From contig KV425565.1 in assembly GCA_001632425.1 (NCBI GenBank), positions 262,016-326,015 on the forward strand: a stretch of DNA of 64,000 bases, read 5' to 3'. The first letter of the stretch is position 1, and every line of letters begins with the position of its first letter. Position numbers and translations under genes: made by a program. This DNA comes from Neolentinus lepideus HHB14362 ss-1. Its lineage: Eukaryota > Basidiomycota > Agaricomycetes > Gloeophyllales > Gloeophyllaceae. A model generated the notes under the pieces. That model did no database searches. It was not told where the DNA came from and saw only the letters and a list, made by a program, of their open reading frames with translations. Positions 1 to 10,317 of the stretch are shown in pieces.

Positions 1-147
1 GGGCGCTTAGTAGCTAGCCAGCCGTGTCAATATTGTAGTCGCGTGGCTGAATCCTGCACCGTTACTTCGTTCACAGCCTGCTACTGGCGACATTCACCAG
101 GTCTTGGGCAGCTATTTGGAACTCTTTACATAAATGAATGCCAACAT

Positions 148-2304
148 ATGATGCTTGGACGATCTACTCGAGAGAGGGAGCAAGAGGGAGAAGGAGAGGT
201 CAGGCAGCCGCTGTTGCATGACCAGGAATCTACTACCGACGACCGGACCCTCTTCACAGTCGCCAACGATGAATTCGAAGAGGAAGAAAATGCTTCGGAC
301 ACACCGGAAGACGACAGGAGGTCACATTCTGTACGATTCAATGAGGAGATTCATGTCATTGCACCTCCTCTCCGATCGACTAACCATAGTCGAGAAACCG
401 GTATGTCACTTAACCTGTCTTAGGGAGACCTCACCTCACGAATAGAATGTAGCTTATGAGATGGACTCTGACGAACTAGATGGAGAATATTCTGAGCGGC
501 TTCGTGGGCGTGACACCTCTCGTCCTGGACGAAGTTCAGCACAAAGCATGCCACTCCTGGTGGGTTTGCTAGACGCGTCTGCAGCGCGGAGAAGCCTCGA
601 AGTTGCCATTCCCCTTCATGAAGACGATGTGGATGGTGTTGCATCAAATGGTCACATAGACTTGGAAGAATTGGCCGCCAAGAAGAATGCGGGTGGCGGG
701 CTATTCGATTCCATAGCAAACATGGCCAATTCGATTCTTGGGGCAGGTAATGCCCTTGTAATTACTCGGTTAGAAATACGATGCAATATAGGCTCATTCA
801 TGTCTTCTAGGCATAATTGGTGTGCCAAATACTTCACCTTAGTTACTGGATCTGATCGCCTTTCGGTGAAGGTTTGCCATATGCTATGAGACAAGCAGGC
901 TTGGTTACTGGGATCTTCCTCCTGGTCGTGCTGTGCGCAGTGACAGATTGGACCATACGCTTGATTGTTGTCAACGCGAAGATGAGTGGCGCAAATTCGT
1001 ATATCGACATAATGAATCGCTGTTTTGGTTCAAGCGGCCGAGCAGCGGTGTCATTCTTCCAATTTGCATTCGCTTTTGGTGGTATGTCCGTGTTGTCTGT
1101 CTCAGTGTCCTTTCTAACAAGTACTTCAGGGATGTGCGCTTTTGGAATCATCATAGGTTTGGCTTCTGTACCCCATGCACACTAGGTCCTGATCATTCTT
1201 ACCTAGGAGATACTATACCACACGTCATACGCTCCATCTTTCCTTCACTGTCGACTATTCCAGTCCTCTCGTTATTGACGAACAGACAGTTCATCATTGC
1301 GTTATGTACGCTCTGCGTCTCATACCCACTCTCCCTCTACCGTGACATCCATAAACTTGCTCGAGCATCCAGCCTCGCTCTTGTTGGAATGCTGATCATC
1401 GTGTTCTGCGTCATGATCAAAGCTCCGGGAGTAGCGCCGGAACTAAAGGGAGACCGTGACCAGCGGTTTACGATTGTTGGTCCAGGTGTATTCCAAGCTG
1501 TCGGCGTTATCAGCTTCGCATTCGTCTGCCACCATAACACCCTCCTGATCTACGGGAGTCTGCGGACGCCAACCCTAGACCGCTTTTCACTCGTGACCCA
1601 CATATCGACTCTGATATCATTGGTGTGCTGCTGCACTCTAGCCATATCCGCCTATTTACAATTCACCGATAAGACGCAAGGGAACATACTGAATAACTTT
1701 TCTGGGGTACGTGCAAATATTGATATTCAATTTCATTTTCGGGATAGATGCTGATACTCGAAAACAGAGCGATTCTCTAACCAACCTAGCGCGGTTTTGT
1801 TTTGGTCTTAATATGTTTACGACTTTGCCTCTAGAGTTATTTGTCTGCAGAGAGGTGACGTCCCTAATCGACTGCCCCCGATAGTTTGTCTCACGAAAGA
1901 ACAGACGATCGAACAATACTTCTTCTCACACGAGCCCTTCAATCTCCAACGTCACGTCCTTTTCACGACTAGCATTATCGTCGCGTCTATGTTCAGTAAG
2001 TGATATCCACTGTCACCGCTCAACGTCAAACACTAACTCTCTTGTTGCCATAGTTGCCCTCATTACATGCGATCTTGGCGTCATGCTTGAGATAACGGGT
2101 GGAGTATCAGCTACGGCACTAGCTTACATCTTCCCAGCTGCCTGCTACCTGAAGCTAACCGATGCTCAGGTTCCTTGGTACTCTCGTAAGAAGCTCCCCG
2201 CGTTCATCTGCGTAGCATTTGGCGGGATTGTTCTCTGTGTCTCATTGTTCCTTGCTTTGGCCAAAGCATGGACCCCCGAAGGAGATGCTAAAATCTGCGT
2301 ATAG
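148..2304 (+). CDS. SLC38/AVT-type vacuolar amino-acid transporter
   Basis: Predicted 573-residue polytopic membrane protein of the amino acid/auxin permease superfamily. It would move neutral amino acids across the vacuolar membrane with proton coupling, by analogy with yeast AVT proteins. Exons I can join in frame: 148-400, 453-746, 811-819, 872-1081, 1130-1156, 1207-1706, 1768-1854, 1905-1995 and 2054-2304. The family motif GAGIIGLPYAMRQAG is rebuilt across three exons, one only 9 nt long. A hydrophilic acidic N-terminal tail of about 190 residues precedes the first membrane helix. Later helices include TTLPLELFVCREV and the C-terminal AYIFPAACYLKL. The first in-frame ATG pair is at 148/151; an upstream GTG at 43 is not a credible fungal start. 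The gene faces ERG8, with about 120 bp between the stops. The substrate cannot be read from sequence. Confidence 0.9.
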
Positions 2305-2423
2305 TAGTCTGATAAGGTCACCGTTGTTAAAGGCTCGGAGTTAGAACACAATCGGACTTTCATATAACGGACATATTTCGCTAACCAGGAGTTATATATC
2401 GTAGGTAAAAGTATGTATATTAT

Positions 2424-4320
2424 TCAGACTGCAGTAGCATCCTTGAGACCAGGTACTTCGTCGATATTCTCTAGCAGACGGACTCCCTTCGCCATACTCT
2501 CTGACGCAGACAGAGGAGTGACGACCAGGTCCTTCCATGTATGCCAGATGCGTCCGACTCGATAGACGGGCTTCTGTTCGTATTCCAGTCCAGCTGGGTC
2601 ACAGACAAGGAGCCACACAGCGTCGTAACCGCCCGCTGGGTAGAATTCATCGTAAGTCTCCTGAGGAATATCATTAGTAAAACCAACTCACCTCCAGGAA
2701 CGCCTCCTCCGATGACACCAGCCTGAGCGACGCAGGCCTCAAGCAGGCTGGTCTGCTCTGGCGGCTCGATCGGTACATCGGAAAGTTTTCCCATCTGACG
2801 CATCTTCGACCGGATATCCTGAGTGAAAAGTCAATATGCATCTCTGAACAGCACAGCACAGCTGGATCAACCTGAGTGATCTGGTGGGCATGGTAGAACG
2901 CCTCCACAACCGCTCCTTCACCTTTCGAAGTATTGGGATTTGCGAGCCACTAGAAAGACAATGTGGGACACTGAAGTCAAAGAAAGGTTAGTAGCCCTCA
3001 CCTGGAGCGGTTGCAAGCTCGATATCCACCTAACGGCCGCAGAGTAGGCCTTGGTGTTTTGCGAGTGCAGGTCCGTCAATTTGAGCAATTGGGAGCATAG
3101 CGCTTGGTTTGTCTTGTTCAAGTCCTCCCATAGCTGATGTGCTAGATATCAGAGACATGGTTAGCACAATGATCTTCTGATAGATGGAGATTGCATTAAC
3201 AGGCCACGGTATCGGCTTGACGCCATTTTAAAACCTTGCCAACGAGCGATGGCGTGTCGCTTCCCGCATCGACGTCAGCTAACATGAGGCGAGTGAGAGG
3301 GGGCAACTTGAATGATTCAACGCGGTAGTCCCATGCTTTGTTCGAAGGGGAGATGATAGGTAGCAATTTCAGTGAAGACTATTAACAACATAACGTTGAG
3401 TAGGATGTGACGCTTGGTCAACTGCACATTACAGACTGAGTCCTCGCCCATCAACGGCTGTATGACATCCGGCTTGAATCTGGTATACACTTGACTACCA
3501 AATACAGCTGCGGCGACATCGAAGCCGCTGCCCACTTTGCCCTGGGCGTAACAATGTATGTATTGCGCCAGGTTGTGCGCTAACTGCCGATCAGAGTTGG
3601 TCATGACATCCTCCTGCTGCAGAAGCGTCGTTCGGGGTATAACAGAGAACTGGACAAGAAGAGCCGACACTAAGGAAGTTATCAGGGCAGCAGATGATCC
3701 CAGACCGGTCTTGTGGACTTCAGAGAGACGAACATTGGTCTTGCTGAACGGAGTAAGTTCAGACAAGGACGAAAATACTGGCTCGAGGCCAAGAGCTTGA
3801 AGCTGAAATGTGGTTAGGGTATAGTAAAGTGTACCACCAGAACGAGAATCTGACTTGTGCTCGTTGAGAATAAAAATCATTGTCTCCTACAATCGCTATG
3901 TCAAGGCCTCCAGCGAGAACGTCCTTGAGAGCGGGTGCGCCTCGGACTTCCAAGGCTAAGGAAAGCGTGCGCTGGATGGCAAGGTGGACAAACTTGTTCT
4001 TGGAGGAGGACGATCCGGGTCTTACAGCTAACATGAACAGCTTTGTCGTAGATAACGAAAAGTCATTCTCACTCGTTTGTTGTCTGTTCTATACGAACAG
4101 TGCTCTCGTCGACTTCAACAGCGTAGACCCATGTAGCATCCACGAACTGGGGCGATCGTACCCGGATCCGATGCGCGCCACGTGCGTCACCTTCGTCTCG
4201 AATCACAGCGTAGAAGCGAGACGAGGTTGATACAACGACGCCAGAGTAAGCAGGGTCGAGGACGAGGTAGCCGCCGGCGAGCAGGACTTTCCCAGGTGAA
4301 GAGACGATGGTCGTGGCCAT
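2424..4320 (-). CDS. ERG8: Phosphomevalonate kinase (ERG8)
   Basis: GHMP-family kinase converting mevalonate-5-phosphate to the diphosphate with ATP, a cytosolic step of the mevalonate pathway to sterols, ubiquinone side chains and dolichol. The N-terminus [20 protein letters not shown] matches the ERG8 start. The ATP-binding motif [11 protein letters not shown] lies near 3690, followed by [15 protein letters not shown] near 3520. The family-typical [11 protein letters not shown] is at the end of exon 2. The C-terminal block [13 protein letters not shown]...GVIGGGVPG is near 2700-2780, and the last exon ends at 2424. At least six short introns interrupt it; exon 1 is 4073-4320 and ends in phase 2. 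No frameshift is needed. It is transcribed towards the amino-acid transporter gene. Confidence 0.92.
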
Positions 4321-7300
4321 GGTCGGAAGTGAGAGTCAAACCGAGTGTTACAGCTGTCAGTCTCTTCAAGCTAGCCGCCCACGCTGGAGGATTTTGTATC
4401 GGCTGGTAGCCGCTCGGAAGAGGCCCATTACTGGAAGTATATAGCTTTCATGGGAGATTACACGGTGTTTACGCTTGAATAGCGGCCGCTGACTTTGAAT
4501 CAAACCGGACAGGTTTATTGTTTGCGTGCTCTTTACTGCATGCGGTACGGCGTTCATTCCGATCTTGTGGCCCGGAATCATGTTTCCTCGGCATCTTCGC
4601 GATGCTCGACCTTCTTGGTGGAACTCGGCGCTTAGAAAATGGCCTTACTATTCGGACATTCGAGACCAGAGGCGGCATCCTAGACGTTATGAGGAGCACG
4701 GTGCTACCCCCGAATTCGAATCGTTATAATCAATTTCTTGTCTAAACACGTAACAAACTAGCATGTTAACATTTACTAGTCTACTACTCGACATCAATAT
4801 TTCTCCAGGGGCACAGATATCCAAGGACTATCGTGATTAATATTCAAATAGGTATGAATTTCTTGGCCAAGCATATCGACTTCTGATTAGGTTTTTAGAG
4901 TGGGCCTACTTCAGTCGAATAGAAAACGATTCAACTCATGGGGCTCTCCGGAGCCAAACTTCTCAGCTTCTCAACGTGATGTGGTTACCGCCGAACCCCA
5001 TGCTCTTGCTTTTTGTACCTGGAAGGTGTGCTACACCGAGACATCGCCTTTCATGGCCTGCTGCTGAAAATTATGGTCTTGCGATGAAGATCTGGCCATA
5101 GAGCTCAACCTCGTCTTGAACTCCGGCAAGCTATCTTTTTTCTTGCGAACGGGTGCTATCCTCCTTCAGGGCCTGCGTAACATGGAGACGCCGTTGCCGT
5201 GTTCCCTACTGTGCCGCATGCTTCGCTATCGTCTGATGTTTCTCTGGAACACAATCCAACCCGTGGAACATAAGGTATGGCCCTGAACCACGTTCTGAGC
5301 TTATTCCCTCTTCCCCCCTCCCTTTCTAGCCTCTAATGGCTTCAACTTGCAGGGCTTCGATGTCTTATAAGCTGAGCTTCATTCACGTGATCATCGCTTT
5401 ACTGCACCGGTCGTTTCCGCAACTCCGGATGATAAAACAGGCGCTGGTGCGTGATCAAGACGTGTCTGTGGTGACTCCACGTTGCTTGGCAGGATAGTAC
5501 TTCGTCAATGGCTGGGATAACAGCACTCTTGCAAGAAGCCAATCCTTATCAACTGGTGATACCTTTTAGTCCGATGCTCCGGCCACGGCGGCCAATTATT
5601 ACTCGCCCGCCGGGGTCTACGACTCGCCTCAATTGACCCATTGATTCTTCCGGTACTCATGTTTTTTGCGCCTTTCTGATATGCTCTCCTCCACCACTTC
5701 CACCAGGCGTGTAGTCACGGGACACTATCCGGAGCTTATTGGCGATCATACTTCGCCAATCCAAGCTTATCCGATGCCTCCGTAGTCTTGAAAATTGTGC
5801 TGGAGAACCCACCCTTAAATCTCCCCCTAGCAATCAAAACGTTGCGGTCTTGTCAATAGCGGGAGTAGCTTTTCCCACCAGCTCGGCACTGCACCCTCCA
5901 ATAAGCTTCGGGTCTGGAATGCCTTACACTGCGGCTGGACGTCTCGTTCACCGTTGGGAAGACACCGATCAACGACGTGAACGTCGGCGCGGGATGATAC
6001 CTGGTTAGTGACGTAGAAACAGAGACCGACTTGCCACTCTATGGTGCGAATACAAATCGAAGCCTTGGCTGTCCACCGGAACGAACCGCGAGCAGTCGGT
6101 AGGGACTTTTCGGAAACCAAGTCTGCAGCTAGAACGGAAGGGATAGCTCCCGGATCCGAGGACTTCTCCGCCGCACTTTTTTTTCCTGTCGGTTTCTCCA
6201 TCAAGGCCTGCCCCCGCAGCCTGGACATCGTCGTTCATGGTGATGAGCCGATCGACTTGCTCTTTTCCTTGTCACTGATTGAATACTTGAGCAATTCAAT
6301 AACCAAGGCTTTCTTACGCTATGTTCGCCCTGAATTCCTGGTGATATGTCGACTGCCTGTGTCAAGTGCCGTAATTGATGCCCTCGCTGTTTCTATTAAT
6401 AATGAAATATCACGGTGAACTGACTCGAGCTTCCTATCAGCTCTAGGCTTTACACCGGATGCTCTGCGCCTTACGACTTGTCAAAGGGGTCGCCAGGCTC
6501 ATTCAACTCTGCCCCGGCAAAAAGCAACCTCCGAAAATATCGACGGGTCTTTTACCGTCAAGTAGAGGTGACTCGGAGTCACTGGGATCAAGGTCCTCTC
6601 TTCATGTTTACTTCACTCGTGTAAGTGCCAAATAATCCTGCGACGAGTTGTGAGGCCCCCTCATTGTAACAGGCGCCTGGGTAGTAGGTACTAGAAAGAA
6701 AGGACCATCACTGACGTGCAATGGTGAATGGGGGAACCCTTCGTTTCAGACTGCCCCCGCCCGCCCCCACGCTGCGTGGACGACAGGCTACTTCTTTTGC
6801 TCTCACTGTTGAGTTTTATGCATGTGAACGTGTGTTTCTTGAAACGCTCTGCATACTACGGTCGAACCTCAAAGCTGCGGCCCGCAGGTCAGACACATGT
6901 TTCCCGCCCTAGTGGCAGCTTCTTCAACCGCTTTCTCCTTCACTTGTAATCGCCTGTCTCACTCTGATACTTAATCGCATTTCTGCGCTCTCTGGGCCTT
7001 TGACAGTCATGGCGCTCGGCTTAAGTCGGATGCCGACTTGTAACAGCATCCCCGACTCCCACGGTAAGTGGGGGAGGGTTCTGTCAGGGAGAAATGGCGA
7101 CGCCTATACGCGCGAGTGACTCGTGTGAAAAACTCACTTAAGTATGCTACGCAGTCATCCCGACTGTCGTCGTCGTGCTCAGGCTTTTGTTCGCTCTATC
7201 GCAGTATCGATATCGTGCTTCACGTCTTCCTCGTCCAGGAACACCTGTCGCGAATATCTAATGGCAACAACGGATCCTTGGATGTAGAAACAGTAGTGTT

Positions 7301-7620
7301 TTGTTCTACACCGATAGTGAACTGATTCAACCGGAGGTCTTCTATTACTAATAAATATTCTCTATCCTTGTATTTACTATGCACTGTACAATAGCTATGA
7401 AAAACTATGCACACATCGCTAGTGCCAGGCAAATTCTGACTCGTATGGAGTCGGGGACTGGCGCTTGCACCGCTACGATCTGATTCTATTCAGGCGAGTG
7501 ACCGCATCCGAAGAAACAGTCGATGCCTTCCGGTCATTTTGCTATATCACTCCTTATACCCTCTTTTCCCCGCCCCATTAAACACGAACTGCTGAGTACA
7601 AGGATCGAATGCTTTTCGTA
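4321..7620. other. Intergenic, no supported gene
   Basis: About 3.3 kb upstream of ERG8 in which all open frames are short (up to about 130 codons). They lack recognisable domains and do not link through plausible splice sites. The longest, near 5827-6228 (-) and 6041-6418 (+), look unrelated to any family I know. The part next to 4320 must hold the ERG8 promoter. No tRNA or clear element was seen before the MITE. Confidence 0.5.
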
Positions 7621-7815
7621 GTACAGTCGACTCTCCCATAACCCATACCTCCCATAACCCATACTCCCTAATAACCCATAGATTTTGGGGTCCACGGATC
7701 CACAATTAATACTAAATATCCTCTCCCCAAACCCATACTCTGTAAGTAATAACTTTTGGCTTCCACGGATCGCTATATATGCATATGGGTTATAAGACAG
7801 ACTAGTCGACTGTAC
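7621..7815. mobile_element. Short non-autonomous DNA transposon (MITE), TA target site
   Basis: A 195-bp segment whose ends are perfect inverted repeats: GTACAGTCGACT at 7621-7632 and its complement at 7804-7815. A TA lies on each side (7619-7620 and 7816-7817). Including flanks, the match is 16 bp, CGTAGTACAGTCGACT. The interior has repeated ATAACCCATA units near the left end and ATGGGTTATA near the right, so subterminal repeats are inverted too. There is no room for a transposase. TA duplication and TIR style fit the Tc1/mariner-pogo superfamily; that assignment is inference. Confidence 0.75.
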
Positions 7816-8110
7816 TACGTCGGGCCGATATTGATGCATAAATTCCGGGCAATGCCGATGCCATCTGCTCAAGCAATATTCACAATTACACATCTCCCTC
7901 CTAAAGTCGCTGTTCAACATATCGAATTCTAGAGTTCACTCTAACATTTGATCCTAAAGAACTATAATCGCTAAAGCTGTTCTAGCTGGGCGGTGTAACA
8001 GATGCAGCTGTGCTGGTTTCTATGACCCTTCCTCGGTCTGACGTCACTTTACTGCGATCGTGTCAGTCGAGGCTGTCCACCGCGGCTACATAAAGCCCGA
8101 CCCTCCCTTC

Positions 8111-9826
8111 ATGTCTGTGTACGAACGCGTTCCAACCGAGGACGCACACAGCTTCCCGCCATCTTCCTCTAACAACAAACCCTCCGCGCGCACCGGAGGA
8201 ATCGCTTTGCACAAGTTGTTTCTTTATATAGCGCTTCTCTGCATTGTTGCGCTAGGTTCGTATAAGGCGGGCCAGTGGTCGGTGTCGGATAACAGCAAAG
8301 GAAAGCAAGGAAAAAACACGGTTACCGAACAGAACGACCAGATTGAGAAGCCACAGGTGCCGTCAAACGAAACAGACATGTCTATGAAGAGCGTCGGATA
8401 GTGAGTACAACCGTGTTTCTGGTTTATGATACCTAATTTATGTGTTTATCAGTTTCACGAATTGGTATATTAGGTTACTGCTTGTTTTCCGCAGTACGTT
8501 GATGAATGATGCAGGGGAATCTACGGCCGAAAATTCCCTCCATCTGCTATCCCAGTCCAGGACGTCACGTAGGTCCATGTATGCTGACAGTTCCGCCAGC
8601 AGACGGCTGATGGGTTGCTTCAGGCACATCTTATATGCGTTCGCCGATATTCAGGCGGACGGATCCGTAGTCCTGTCAGACCCGTGGGCGGACGAACAAA
8701 TCCACTACCCCGGAGACTCGTGGAATGACCAAGGCAACAATTTGTACGGAAACTTCAAGGCCCTTTACAAACTGAAGAAAGCCCACCGCCATTTGAAGTT
8801 GATTCTGTCTATTGGCGGATGGACATACTCCCCGAAGATCCATCCCGTCGTGGTGTCGCCGGACCTACGACGGAAGTTCGTGGAAACATCTGTTCGCCTG
8901 GTGGAAGACTATGGTTTAGATGGACTAGATGTGGATTATGAGTATCCCAGTAACGCGGAGCAGGCAAGCGGATATGTCGAGTTACTCAAGGAAATGAGAC
9001 ATGCCTTGGACGAGCATGCGAGGTCGAAGGGAATCAACTATCGATTTTTGTTGACGGTACGTGATACTATCCGTGGCATATACGAAGTTTTAATGGAGAC
9101 CCTAGGTCGCTTCCCCCTGCGGTCCTGACAATTACAAGAAACTGCTTATGAAGGAGATGGATCAGTACCTTGACTTCTGGAACCTCATGGCTTATGATTA
9201 CTGTGAGTCTATCCACACTTCTCTCTCGGGCCAAGTGTCTTATGGTTACTACAGCTGGTTCTTGGGATCAGATCGCAAACCACCAGGCCAACGTCTTTGG
9301 CGGACCAATCAGCACCTCTGAAGCCGTGACATACTACACTTCTCAAGGCGTCTCTCGCCATAAACTGGTCATCGGCTTGCCTCTCTATGGCCGTTCTTTC
9401 ATGAATACCGACGGCCCTGGTCACCCCTTCTCAGGTATCGGCCAGGGTACCTGGGAACAAGGAGTTTACGACTATCGCGCTCTGCCCCTACCAGGCGCGC
9501 ACATGTTCCGCGACGCTGCGGCGCTTGCAAGTTGGTCATATGACTACAGCAAGAAGGAGATGGTGAGCTTCGACTCGGACGAGGTGGGTAGGTGGAAGGC
9601 AGAATGGATCAAGAAGGAGGGGCTCGGCGGTGCAATGTATTGGGAGCTGAGTGGGGACAAAGGGGGGACGAGGGATGGTATGGAGGGAGGGCCTGGGAAG
9701 GACCCTCAGCCAGGGCAGAGTCTGGTGAGTGCGGTGAATAGCGTGTTTGGGAGGCTGGATGGCAGTGAGAACTGGTTGAGATACGAGGATAGCAAGTTTG
9801 ACAATTTACGGATTGGCATGGCTTGA
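8111..9826 (+). CDS. GH18 (class V) chitinase with N-terminal membrane anchor
   Basis: Hydrolyses beta-1,4 N-acetylglucosamine links of chitin; in fungi such enzymes serve wall remodelling, autolysis or nutrition. The catalytic motif [10 protein letters not shown] (DxxDxDxE) is near 8920-8945. The barrel start VGYFTNWGIYGR, SIGGW, the PDNYKKLL segment, [13 protein letters not shown] and the C-terminal [13 protein letters not shown] are all present. Exons: 8111-8400, 8453-8464 (12 nt), 8515-8568, 8624-9056, 9106-9202 and 9255-9826, giving 485 residues. Residues about 36-52 form one hydrophobic helix after a polar 35-residue head, so a type II signal anchor seems likelier than a cleaved signal peptide. 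An in-frame GTG at 8060 was rejected for the ATG at 8111. No carbohydrate-binding module is visible. Confidence 0.92.
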
Positions 9827-9888
9827 GTGCTTTGTATTACTGTAGATTACCCTACAGTCTAGATAATTTCGATTTGTTCCAACGATAT

Positions 9889-9969
9889 GCACTAATGGGG
9901 TAGTGGTAACCTCAGTCGTTGCCACGATGCCTTGTCGACTGGCCGCGAGTTCGATTCTCGCTTAGTGCA
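9889..9969 (+). tRNA. tRNA-Gly (GCC) with a 10-nt intron
   Basis: Acceptor GCACTAA (9889-9895) pairs with TTAGTGC (9962-9968), with discriminator A at 9969. The D arm is GGGT/ACCT. Anticodon stem AGTCG (9914-9918) pairs with CGACT (9936-9940), with loop TTGCCA then T. The anticodon GCC is at 9921-9923. The T arm is GCGAG/CTCGC around TTCGATT. Ten extra bases, 9925-9934, sit after position 37, the canonical eukaryotic tRNA intron site; removal leaves a normal 71-nt tRNA. Confidence 0.9.
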
Positions 9970-10004
9970 TATGTCGCTCTCGTCAACCGACGATTCACGC
10001 TTCC

Positions 10005-10009
10005 TTTTT
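10005..10009 (+). terminator. Possible RNA polymerase III terminator
   Basis: A run of five T residues about 36 nt past the tRNA-Gly 3' end is the first T4+ tract downstream. Its position would suit Pol III release with a short trailer. Assignment rests only on the T run. Confidence 0.4.
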
Positions 10010-10317
10010 GTGTTCATTTGAGTGGTGTCGCGGAGTGTGCCACAGTTGGCGCTACGCGCGTACTGCTTTATGTACAGCGTTATGTAGGAGTAGTTGATGG
10101 ATTGCTCGTGTTCAACAACATCCTAAACATGAAGCAGACGACTGACGCTGCACCTCATGCCTGGCCTGCGGGCATACAACGCCTGGAATGCAGTTTACAG
10201 CGTGTTGGAAACGGGTGGCTCGAGTAGTATGGTTGCCCCGCGCAGCTGCCAGGCGCGACAGCCTTAATTAAAGCCCTTGTCGTTACCCTTTCTCTACCTT
10301 ACTGTGAACCGCCAGCA

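Noticed and set aside
43..147. N-terminal extension of the amino-acid transporter from a GTG
   Set aside because: Fungal nuclear genes start at ATG and the first in-frame ATG is 148.
5827..6228. 133-codon minus-strand frame
   Set aside because: No similarity recognised, no splice partners, overlapping open frames on the other strand.
7640..7690. Repeated CCCATAACCCATA units resembling telomere or CRISPR-like repeats
   Set aside because: Three short imperfect units inside the MITE; explained as its subterminal repeats. No CRISPR array exists in the window.
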